A stretch of 64,000 bases of DNA from Branchiostoma floridae (lineage: Eukaryota; Chordata; Leptocardii; Amphioxiformes; Branchiostomatidae), in contig NC_049983.1 in the NCBI RefSeq assembly GCF_000003815.2, positions 19,137,694 through 19,201,693 of the forward strand. The letters are read 5' to 3'. Position 1 is the stretch's first letter, and each line of letters opens with the position of its first letter. The notes below the pieces were generated by a model. That model saw only the letters and a program-made list of their open reading frames with translations. It searched no databases and had not been told where the DNA came from. Made by a program: the position numbers and the translations under genes. Below, piece after piece: positions 53,699 through 64,000 of the stretch.

Positions 53699-56600
53699 CT
53701 GGGGGAACACAGGCAAAAAGGGAAGTGAGTGCTGGCCTGTTAGCATAATTATGAAAATAGGGTGCTAGAACTTGGTAAAAAGTTTCAACATTAAGAGCAA
53801 GGCTAGTTACACTTTTTAGACTTTAACCCTCTTGTGTTGGCTGAAGATTGTGGTGTTCACAATAGAAATGACTGCTTTGCTATTAAAAGAAATACCGAAA
53901 CCCATGATTAGCCCAACTTGATTGTAACACTATATCAAAGACTTGTATTAGCTCTTATTGTTATGTTAATTAGGATGTTCAGTTTTATTCTATACATCTC
54001 TTTTGTACTTTGTGTAATAGTTGTTGCCATACATTGTACCATGTACAATTGTCGTGCAATAAAGTTCTTCATTAAAATTAAAGCTCTTCATTATAAAGAA
54101 AGTGTTGAAGAGATGAAACTGTTACAGTATTAAGTTTGACAAACCTTGGTGTGTTTTGCAGCACATTCCAGGCAGGCACAGGCCTCGTGGATCAGCACAT
54201 CCTTGTCCAGGGTGCGGCCGCGGCAGTCGAACTGCTCCTCCACAAAGCTGGTCTTGGTGGGCTTGCAGGTCTCGGGACAGCGGGGCACCTGGCGGACGGT
54301 CTGGCAGTCCTGGAAGCTGGGAGACGGGTGCTTCACGAACTGCCTCTCCGGCTTACAGCCTGAAACATAAAATGTGATGAAAAAATGTTATGAATTCAAT
54401 ATTAAGCATCAGCAGAACCTTTAAAAACATCTTTCCAGCATCCATGCATCATAGAATATCAGTGCAACTGTAACCATTAGTTGTTTTTGAATCATACAAT
54501 GTACATCCATTCAATTCAGAGCATGCACAGAGAATACGTTGTAGAGCGTGATCGTTCAAACTTTGAGACAAAGCAGGTTTTTAATCTGTACTGTGTCAAT
54601 GACATCCAGGTGATAAGATGCACCAAATAGCAATTACCCAAGCAACTGGATATGGTCAGACGTTTCAGATAGGATCCATTATCTTTTGTCATGTGTCACT
54701 GATGAATGATAACAGATGTTATCTGAAACGTCTGACCGTTTCCAAAATCATATCCAGTTGCTTGAGTAATTGCTATTTGGCATTAATCCGTAGTGTTTCA
54801 GTTTGAGAGACTGACCACAGTTGGTGCACTGCCTCTGCTCACGCTGCGGCTGACAGTAACGGTTGGAGGCAGGGTTGACGTTGCGGGTGCGCCTTTCGCG
54901 CCACTGGCTACCAGCCTGGCAACTGTTGGCATCACACTCCGACCACTCCTTCCAAGGCTCCGAGGGAACACACTCTGTTCAGCAGGAAGGTGGACATGTT
55001 AGTGGAGAGATCTAGGTATACTTGCCATGCATGACAAGCTTAAGGAATAAGTTTTAATTCATCACACAAAAGTGGGGACTAGCCCAGTGATCATGAGTAG
55101 TGATAATCATCAACCTTACATTTAATAGGTTGAGTTTGATCGAGTTAGACAAACAAATCTTAAAGATGGTACATACTGCTCTCTCTGCCTAGTACTAAGC
55201 ATTTGGGAAATAATATGGTAATTGAACACATACCACCAGTGTCGGACTAGCCTCCTGATGTAGTGATTGCACAAAATTGTGTGGCCCAAGGACTATAGAA
55301 ACAGAGAAGTGTGCTGCCCTCTTTTCAACACAATATTCCAAAAACCTTGAACCAATTTTTTTTTTTTGCTTTGCTTTTTCACCTACCTGTATCTGAGGTC
55401 ACCTCCACCTGAGTTGAGGACTGCTCCACCGACCAGGGGCTCAGCTCCAAGGACCACTCAGAACTGACCTGCTGAACACAGTTATAATGTGAGACAATGA
55501 AAACACAATCATTGTTAACTACAAAGCCTTCATCATTCTGCAGGTGCCACACAGATTTACTGGTTTACTGTTTACTGTTTAAAGTTTTACAGGTCAACTG
55601 ATGAGTAACTGCCAGTACTTGTACTTAGCTCATGATCTGACAAGACAGGCTACAAGATGAAGTCTTTTGTGAACATTTAAGATTTATAAACTTGGACCTT
55701 TGAATCATTGCTGCCCTGTATACAAATAAGCATCAGGCAGACTATCTGATGTAAGTACATGTGACTACTACAAGGACTAAAAGATTAAGACTTTTGTACA
55801 GACAGGCAGTAGACCTGAGCCTCATGTATGATGTATCTGATGTAATTTTAGCTATAGTGTGATTATTTTTTTAGTCTTTTAGTCTTTCTGTCATGTCCGT
55901 TATCACAGTGATATTGTATTGATCATCATATGACGTTACGTGTAGAACCACAGTAAGAATAGCTAACAGAAATGTCAAGCTAATTGTGGATCCAAATAAT
56001 GTCAAAGACTGGTACATACCCCATGGGACTCATGAGACTCGTGAGACTGCTCCTCACTGGACACACTATCGATGGACCATCTCTGCTGCTGGTTCTGGTG
56101 GCAGTTTACAGTAACCTGGATCTCACTGGGAGTCACATGCTCAGAGCTCACCTCCTCAACCTGGGGGGACCAGAACAATGCACCATGAGATGGAAGAATT
56201 TTGTGACTTTCATGGTTTGAGTCATAATTGGTAAAATTTATCCCAGTCAAGCTGCTATGTGTCTTACATTTGTATCATTACTTTTTCTTTAGGACAGTAT
56301 TGAGATAAAGAGATTGCTGTAGGTGTAATTTTTAGTTACTAATTGCGTGTGAATTGTAATTCTTTTTAGTTTGCCTAATTTCTTTGTATGATTTACTGAT
56401 CCTGAAGGTTCCTTACCAATTTATGCTGTATTCTTGTATCTTGATTAGTTATGATTTTATAAGGCCTCCCTTGGAAATAAGTTTTAAGTTACATGTAACT
56501 GAAGGGATCACCCTGAAGATTCTTAAATAAATAAAAAAAACTTAATAGATAAATTTAGTGGGTTTTCTCACCTCCACGTGGATGGTATCATGGCGGATGG

Positions 56601-59600
56601 GCTGCTCAGACGACACACACTTGTTGGGCTTGTACCAGACCAGCTGGTTGTGCAGAATGTGGCGCACCACCCAGTCCTCGGCAACCACCTGCAGCCAGGA
56701 GCCAGACGCACGCTGACGGTGCTGTACATCAAGATCTGTTGGGCAACGAAAGGGTACAGGTTCACAGGTGAGTTCAAATTAGTACGGACATGCATCTAAG
56801 TGGCATTTTCAAATTTTCTTTTCAGCAAAAGGACACATTTTCTGTCCAATCTGTATAGAATCTGATTTTATTCATATTTCATTCTTTTCTATACAACATT
56901 TAAATTTGTCTAAATCAATCCAGAAATAACACTTTGACTTGCCTAACATCACTTGTTACATCAAGCTCACACACATCTGTGGGTGCAGGTTCACAGGTGG
57001 TTTTGAATTAGTACAGAAATATGTCTCAATGGCATTTCCAAATTTTCCTTCTCAGCAAAAGTTGAACTAATTCGTGCTCCCTGAGTGCTTTTCATTTTTC
57101 ATTTGCCCATTACATTTCTGCACAACTTTTGTCTCTACAGATGCAGTGCAAAAATCTTGCGTAACATTTCTGCACAGCTTTTTTTCCTTATGTCTATACA
57201 GGTGTACAGCGAAGACTTACCCAGATGAACCATGTCACGGTGGTGTTCCTGAGAGGACTGACGGGGGTGGAACTGCTCCTGCAGCTTGTGTTTGTTGATG
57301 TTCACGTCACCGCTGCTGGCTGTTACTGTCAGCTTCACCTGGTAGGTAGCAAAGAATGGCTTAAGCCTTCGATTGTAAACCTTGGACTTATGAAGGACCA
57401 TAGTCCTCTTTTCACCCACAGTAAGTCCAATGGTCTGAAAATGGATTTACTCAGGAAGGACTGAAAATGGACTTGCTCCCTTAATTGGTGTGAAGGAATT
57501 ACTCTGGGATAATAGTCCACCCAAACTAAACCAATTGCCCTCAGAGACATGGCAAAATGAGGTGGACTTACTGTGGCAGTAACTCCCCCTCTGGCACAAA
57601 CAAGTCCACCTACAGTGTACAGTCATCCTCTTTAAGGTCCCAGATTTGCAAGAATGCAATTGATTTCTTGCACTTTAATGCATGGAGCTTTTGTTGCAAT
57701 CTAACATAAGGAGCAAGAAATAATACCATGTTGGGAGCTGGCTGGTGCCACAGGCTCTGCAGTTCCAGGTTGGTGTCGATGTGGGGTAGGGGGCGCTGTT
57801 GCTGCTGCACACACATGTGGGACGGGGCCTGGACCAGGATGGGGGAGGAGACGGGCCGCACCTCCACCTTGTGAACAACTGTCATCCTGGGATGGATCTT
57901 ATCTACAAATGTAAATAGATGGCAAGATGTCAAGTTACTCTACAAATTCTTGTTTTGAAAGGGACGTAAAACGGGGGTCCCATGTTCGAAGAGGTGCCTC
58001 GTCCACATAAATCAGCCTAATTACCCTAACATTGGGTACATATACCTACTGGCTGCAAATAATACACCAGATGTATTAACAGTATTTGTCTGTTCACAAC
58101 CTAGTTCAATCTCATCATGAGTGTACCAGCGGTAATAGATTTCTTCTGCACTTACATTATATTTATATTCAACTCTGCACTTACAAGACATATTTGACTT
58201 CTCCCTGAATAATTTAGGGTTGTGGAAAAAAGAGTCTCTTTATTCAGTGACGTACCAATCCCTACAAGCACAATGCATCAAGTTTAGATGCCAAGTTTAC
58301 CTGGCGACAGTCTCATGGCAGTGCGAGTGGTGCCGTACTCTACAGTGATGTTGTCGGTGCCTGTGAACGCCCTGATGGGAGTGTACTTGATGGTCTGCAG
58401 GGCCTGCTTGACCATCTCAGCTGGTCCGGACACGCAGAGGTTGGTGGGGATACGCTGGCGGACGCCCATGTGGTCCATGAATGTACGCAGGCCGTCAGGG
58501 GCGGTGTAGGTCACCAGGCCGTGAGCAGCGCGGATTGTCACATGCAGGATACCTGTGTGTGATGTCACAAAACAAATTCATGACACGACACAAAATCAGA
58601 AACCGAAAATCTCATAAATGTACTTCTGTGAAATGTTTTCAGTTTTTGTAAATTACTCCTTTTATTCTCTATCGAGATTTCTCACTGTTCTGTTAAATGC
58701 ATTTTTCTCTGGCTCCCATAAGGTATTTGAAGACAGGAAGTGAGATAACCCACTCTGGGACCTTTGAACTAACTTCCTGTCAGTGTCCCTGACATGCAGC
58801 ATGTGTAAAAGCACATTATATATATCCAAATCACTATGGTCACACAAACAAACAGGCACACCAAACTTCTACACAGATTTCTATTTTCAAAATCATTTTA
58901 CTTTTCAAATTAACAAACACTGGAAAAAATGATGGTCACCAACCGTTCAGAGACTCCTCGTTCCAGAGGTCCTCAGAGATGAGGTTGATGTTGACTGTCT
59001 GGCCCTGGTTAGTCTGGCTCCTCTGCTTACTCAGGTGGAAGTTACCGTTGGTGGCCCATGGGTCCACACATCGCCCGGACGTCTGGTAAGCCCAGACTGT
59101 CAGTAGGTCAGACGGGACGTCTGAGTTGTCCTTGTACATGCTGATCTGTGGGTGTAGAATAAGAACACTTGTGGTCAAGGATCAGATGACTTGTCTCGAT
59201 AGACATAAAACAGATTTCTTGTTGTGAGGGATAAACTGTGAAGGATATTACAAGCTGTGTGAACATGTTTTAGATTTTTCAAGAAACATTTTAGTACATA
59301 TTCAATATCTTTCCCCTTTGGTTTGGCACTTTTCTTATAATCTTTCGTACAATCGTTTTTTCCACTTATCTTCACACAGCCTCTTTCTTTTACCTTTTCA
59401 GGAATGTTCTTTACTCCTTTTCTGAGAAAATAGAGATAGACAGCATACCTGAATGCCCAGGTGGCAGATGTCAGTGGCCCTGACTCCATTCCTGAAGTGG
59501 ACCTTAACTGTGCGCAGGTGCTCGTTACACTCCTCTACAGATGTACAGGTGAACTCTGGGTTCTCCACACTCTCAGCCTGGACTGTGGCAAGCTTAGAGA

Positions 59601-62600
59601 GAAGAAATAAGTCTAAGACTTACGATTTGGTCTTTTCACATAAATGATTATCATACATTCAAATGTAGCAGTATGCTTAACTTGCTATAATGTACATTTG
59701 TAGCATCAGCACTGTCAGATTCTGATGGCAAAGAAACAAGAAAATGGTAATTTGAGAAGGTCTGGTAGCTGCATTTCTTCTGAATTCTAAGCAGTCATGC
59801 TTTCTTTACAAGAAAACGAATATGCATTTTGTTACTGCTCACAGTTTTGGTACTGTCCTTGGTGCTGAATAACAAGTTTTCCATTACAACATGGTAACAC
59901 TTTGGTTTTTAAACACTGGATGGGAAACCAACAAAACCAAGATTCAACTACAATGTATGTAGATCCAAAAGTACTTTGAGACTTGTATACATCATAATTA
60001 CAGTGACTAATAAGAAAGACAAATAAAGTCAAAACTGGTCAAGTACTGTCTCTGAGCTGTCATTGTCGCAAAGCTACGAATGAGATCATAATTACAGGAG
60101 TTTCAAAAAGCCTTTAGCATTATTCTTTAGCTACAATTTTGAAAATTGCTATCAAAGCCATGACTATCAGGAAGCTTCCCTTACATGGTCCTCCATAACC
60201 TTGAAGTTGAGATGAAGGTTCACATCAGTAAGCTGGGAGCGGATGTGGATGTCGTTGATGGGGACGGACTCAGCATCGGAATCAAAGTAGTAAAACAGGT
60301 TCCTACAGAACAAATACAATAGGTCAATCATCAAGACAGGTATTGTAAATCCATTCAATAATGCGGTCGGGAATTTTGGTGGTTTGGGGGAAAGGGAGAA
60401 AGGGAGTAGTTCACAGCATTTAATTTTAGTGATGAGAACAAGGTTCTACCTAATAGAACAGTAGCTGGCCTCAGCACAGCAATCAAATAATTGCAATGAT
60501 AAAATTTTAGCGGTTGAATAGTACTCGCTAAGTTTAAGTTACCGCTAAGAAATCAAGAATTACTGTTGATATATCAGATAAAGAATGCAACAGATCATGG
60601 TACACTGATTTGAATCTTTGCACACTGCCTGAAATTGGTTGCAATGGACCACAATACACAAAAGGTCACACAGTGAATGCAGAGTTTCAGAGAGCCCATA
60701 CTTTGGGATGAGGCTGATCGGAGTGTTGGTGCGGGACTGAACGTGCACAGGGATGTCCATGTCAGTCACAGGGCGGTCCTGCCTGTCCTGCTGGCTGGCG
60801 CAGGAAGAGGGTGCTTCTTCAGAGACAGAGATGTGGATCATGCTGGTCCAGTCCTGACACTGCTTGTTCAGCCAGTACGGCGGGAGGACGCGGGGCCACC
60901 AGGTCCAGGACTTGGTGGGGAACGGGTACCAGAAACGTGGGTACCTGGTGGGGATGACAAAAATAGACAATAGTCATGATCAAGTCTGGTTTAATGAAAA
61001 ATGACACATCAGTCAAATCTTCAACACATGAAGGTTTCAGTTTAATCTGAGAAAAGCATGCTATATTTGCAGCAGCAATAAAAATTTGATACAATTTGAT
61101 GAGAAACTAAATCTAAACTAAAGTGAGCTGCTTTACAAAGCTGGTCTCAAATACTTATTAGTTGTAATATTAATGCGATTTATTTAATAACACATGCATG
61201 CTTTAGGTAGAGCAGCTGGATTTAAAAAAAAAAAGATTTTTCCCTAGATTTTATATCTAAATCTCATATGTTATAGTTGAATGAAACAATCTATATTCAA
61301 AATATTGAGCAGTCCTACCATGCAGGCCAGATAGCAGGGTGGTTGGGATCCTCTGACAGAGCCTGGTCCTGCTCGCTGGGGAACATCCATGTGGTGGGGG
61401 GCAGGTCCCAGTTGGGCGGGGTCGGCCACTGCTCGCACCACGGCACAAACACCATGCTGGACACAGCCTTCTGCACTGAAGCCAGGTCACCTGGGGGAGG
61501 GGGGCGGTTGTGTTGTAAGTACTACATACTTTTAGTTTTCCTTCCCTGTCACCAAGGGGGGCGATTGTATTGTAAGTATGAATAATATATGAGTTTTCCT
61601 TCAGTGTCAACAAGGCTAAACCAGGAAAATGTCAGTACAGTTTCCTGCTGACAAATATGACTTGATTATAAATCTAAGCTTTTTAAACTTTTGTGCAAAA
61701 TCAGCATCAATTCTGAACAAATTTCTGGAATAACTGGATCTAAAATCTGTAGTGCTACATTAGTACATTAGCTACAAGTGAAGACCATCAGAAGTGAAAA
61801 AACTTTGTGGACAAACAGACTGCCCCTTCGGGTACCTGGCAATAGGACTGACGATGATGATACTATAAAAATATTTCCTTGGCTCCCCTGTTCCACTCAG
61901 TCAACAGTACTTTAGTCTACACAAGGTACGATGTACGAGGAACTGAAACGCACCAGAGAAGGACAGAGTAGGACGGCCGTTGTTGGAGTACTGGAAGTGG
62001 TGGTGCCTGTAGTGCTGGTAGAAGTCATCATCAGCGGTCAGCTCCTGCCTCTTAGTCTCAGTACTGGTGTGGACATCATGCTGCAACAGTACAGAGAAAA
62101 TGTCATTATGATCTGAAAAAAGAAAACAAGTCTGTAAAATTGGCATGTAACAACAATCTATGTAATCTCTCACTATCAGTAGCATACTGCTAGCTAGTGG
62201 TGCACAAAATCTATTCATCCATCTATCCTTCTATCCATTCAAGCACACAAGTACGCATACATGCACTCATCCATCCATTAATCCATCCATCCATTTATCC
62301 ATTCAACCACACAAGTACTCATCCATTCATTCATCCATCCATTAATCAATCGATGCATCCATCCATCAATTCATTCCAGCAGGCCAACAATCTCTTGCTT
62401 TTCCACTTAACAGCAAAATACTATCCATCCAACAAGAAAAAGTTGAAACAAACTTTTTGCTTTCCCTTACATTCTACATGTAACACCATGACATCACATA
62501 CCCAGGCCTTGCCCTGATGCCTTTCCTCAGAGCTGTGCCTGTGCTGTCCCTCCTCGGAACTCTGCCATCTCTCCTCGGAGCTGTGCTGTCCCTCCTCTGA

Positions 62601-64000
62601 GCTGTGCTGTCTCTCCTCTGAGCTATTCTCATCCCACATTTGCCAGAGGCTGTCCCACAGGTGAGAGATGGGGTTGCTGTCCTGGTGGTTCCTCCTCTGA
62701 TGATGCCTCTCATGGCTGCGGCTCCCATGGCTCTGACTCTCCTGGCTCTGACTCTCATGGCTCTGACTCTCATGGCTCTGACTCTCATGGCTCTGACTCT
62801 CATGGCTCTGACTCTCGTGACTGCGACTCTCGTGACTGTGTCTCCTGGAGTGTTCCTGATGTCGGAGGAAAAACATACAGTACTCTTGTTATGTCTCCTC
62901 TCCCTTAGTGTACTTCAATGGTAAAAATTAAGGCAAAATATCAATTTGTTTTGGTCTTAGTTAATGAACTACCTGTGAAGAGCTGTCTTCCCTAGAAAGC
63001 TCACTCTCCACAGAGTGTTGATGTGGGTCCTGATGACGATGATGTCGAGAATGATGCTGGTTGGTAGACTGATGAGAAATAGGAAAACATATCTTAATAT
63101 TGTGCATGTATTATCAAATAGAATACACATGGTTGCTACAGGTAGGGCCAAAACTTATATGTTTGTAGTCATCGTCTGAAATTCTACAAGTGTATAATTT
63201 GTTCACTATCTTCCACATTGAAAGAAATAGGATGCAAACAGAATTAGAAACTACCTTGGCATCAGAGGTGAAGACGACGCCATCCAGACCATCCCTGATC
63301 CACAGATGTCCACCTTGGTTCACGGAAGCGTGGACGTGGTAGCGACCGTTGTGACCCTCGGCATCTTGAATACGCAAGTTCGACAGAAGCACGGGACGAC
63401 CTTCGCTGGTGCTCAGAGCACGCTGTTGGCCACTGGTCCTCATGGAATGCATGTCTGAAAGGAGTATGTCATGTGCTATGGATTACACCAGGACTTTCAC
63501 TTGCAGGTACCTTAAAAAGTAACATTTTGCTAAATAAGTTTATGAAGGTTAGACATCCAGGTAAACAATATTCAAAAACAATTCAATCTCTACAAATGGG
63601 AAACTAAGCAATCATGATTTACATTTGATTGACTTTTACATATGATCTTTAGGAGTTAGTGGTTTAGCCAATTTTTTAGTTAGCTGTACATGTACTTGTA
63701 TTGAATTGTTCTGCCAGTTCATTCTAGTGATGCTGAAGAGTGATGGATGTCACCTGAAATATCTGGAGTAAATATCCGTTTTTTATCCAGTTGAAGAGAT
63801 TAAATTGTTTTTGTATTTGAATTTTTGCTAAATACAATAAGTCATGAAAAACTAGTACAAGATTGATTAAGGTGTTACATATCGTCTGTCTGGCATTGCA
63901 CATTAAAAAACTGTGAAAAGATGAAGATACTTGTGCCTACCATGATGCTCGCCAGTATGGTGACTGCGGAGACAGCGCAGGTACTCCTGTCCCAGCCACT
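53621..64000 (-). CDS. Large modular extracellular-type protein, 3' 19 exons (5' end outside window)
   Basis: Exons (high to low): >64000-63941, 63454-63255, 63068-62973, 62855-62502, 62080-61954, 61490-61319, 60944-60702, 60302-60185, 59592-59449, 59145-58944, 58552-58301, 57902-57727, 57338-57221, 56735-56572, 56160-56020, 55468-55387, 54974-54816, 54359-54145, 53698-53621. About 1032 residues are visible, with every phase matching. Order: a beta-repeat (LSNLRIQDAEG...GVVFTSDAK); a His/Ser/Glu-rich segment with SHESQ pentapeptides; a Trp/Pro-rich block (WYPFPTKSWTWWP); two or more cadherin/VCBS-like repeats, best seen in LVTYTAPDGL...IKYTPIRAFTGTDNITVEY; a further V-x-V-x-V beta region; a TSP1-like module; a cystine-knot-like module; a tail ending FPWN. 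No transmembrane segment in this part. I do not recognise the family; a secreted matrix-type role is inference. Confidence 0.85.
54145..54359 (-). CDS. C-terminal cystine-knot-like module exon
   Basis: 71 residues with ten Cys, including DCQTVRQVPRCPETC and DCRGRTLDKDVLIHEACACL. Spacing resembles the second half of CTCK domains (strand, C-x-G, then CxCxxC), but the first half is short. CTCK-like is a motif judgement. Confidence 0.55.
54623..54780. mobile_element. 158-bp inverted-repeat MITE
   Basis: Left arm CCAAATAGCAATTACCCAAG through GTCAGACGTTTCAGATA; the right arm is the inverse with one 12-bp insertion. It sits in the intron between the TSP1-like and cystine-knot-like exons. A looser relative may lie at 63725-63800. 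Confidence 0.75.
54816..54974 (-). CDS. Thrombospondin type-1-like module exon
   Basis: Encodes CVPSEPWKEWSECDANSC and GSQWRERRTRNVNPASNRYC, ending REQRQCTNC. The W-x2-W-x2-C start, the G-x-Q-x-R-x-R strand and the six or so Cys are the TSP1 pattern. Confidence 0.75.
58301..58552 (-). CDS. Exon with clearest cadherin/VCBS-like repeat
   Basis: Encodes LHVTIRAAHGLVTYTAPDGL, then a Cys, and IKYTPIRAFTGTDNITVEYG. The pattern of a beta strand, G-L/T strand, 'A..L..I.YTP...F.GTD.ITV' closely follows the tandem cadherin-like repeats best known from large bacterial surface proteins. One exon holds nearly the whole repeat. Confidence 0.8.
62215..62375 (+). repeat. (ATCC)n-type microsatellite
   Basis: CATCCATC and CATTCATCC runs, interrupted, in an intron of the modular gene. 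The repetitive ORF across it is not coding. Confidence 0.85.
62502..62855 (-). CDS. Low-complexity exon: SHESQ pentapeptides and SSEE repeats
   Basis: 118 residues rich in His, Ser, Glu and Gln: seven or so SHES(Q/R) units from a 15-bp DNA repeat (62726-62840), then SSEE(R/G)QH-type units. Such Ser/Glu/His-rich tracts suit metal binding or phosphorylation; function is inference. The frame is confirmed by clean joins to the flanking exons. Confidence 0.8.

Noticed and set aside
54136-54377. Three overlapping plus-strand ORFs of 73-75 codons
   Set aside because: G/C-rich antisense readings of the cystine-knot-like exon.
53621-64000. Vitellogenin or von Willebrand type D protein
   Set aside because: Initial impression from the large multi-exon Ser-rich gene, but no lipovitellin or VWD motifs (e.g. 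CGLCG) are present; the repeats are cadherin/VCBS-like.

Overview
The window is animal nuclear DNA: intron-rich, with GT-AG introns and many small inverted-repeat transposons and minisatellites. Three of its four genes are clear orthologs of human proteins (GRIPAP1, TRMU, MTMR14). The exon density, intron sizes and repeat content look most like a lancelet (Branchiostoma). That is a judgement from general character; another invertebrate deuterostome cannot be excluded. Two 100-N assembly gaps lie at 35668-35767 and 37116-37215.

Layout, left to right. (1) 155-26777, minus strand: the 5' half of GRIPAP1 (GRASP-1), a coiled-coil endosomal protein; 18 coding exons are readable and the 3' half lies left of base 1. 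(2) 28291-38380, minus strand: a complete 10-exon TRMU (mitochondrial tRNA 2-thiouridylase), lying tandem upstream of GRIPAP1. (3) 39108-50499, plus strand: a complete 19-exon MTMR14 (phosphoinositide 3-phosphatase), head-to-head with TRMU across 727 bp. (4) 53621-64000, minus strand: the 3' 19 exons of a large modular extracellular-type protein I cannot name, convergent with MTMR14; its 5' end lies beyond the window. It has cadherin/VCBS-like beta repeats, a His/Ser-rich low-complexity segment, a thrombospondin-type-1-like module and a C-terminal cystine-knot-like module. All exon joins given keep phase across every intron.

The accessory DNA is the most striking part. Intron 1 of GRIPAP1 is almost entirely one 11,770-bp insertion (14480-26249) with inverted termini built from short hairpin repeats and a perfect 9-bp target-site duplication. 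TRMU intron 7 holds two more insertions flanked by 9-bp duplications: a 2,055-bp element whose ends are tandem arrays of TTTCGTTACA, and an 897-bp fold-back with two 398-bp arms. No transposase is recognisable in any of the three. They look like non-autonomous Mutator- or Foldback-type elements. Smaller insertions include two hAT-like MITEs with 8-bp duplications, a TTAA-flanked MITE, a Harbinger-like element with a broken Myb-like ORF, a three-copy 210-bp inverted-repeat family and tRNA-derived SINEs.

A second theme is minisatellites that contain copies of adjacent splice sites: upstream of MTMR14 exons 16 and 17, beside GRIPAP1 exon 17, and beside TRMU exon 8. In MTMR14 exon 17 the duplicated acceptors are all in frame and open; in exon 16 the copies lead straight to a stop.
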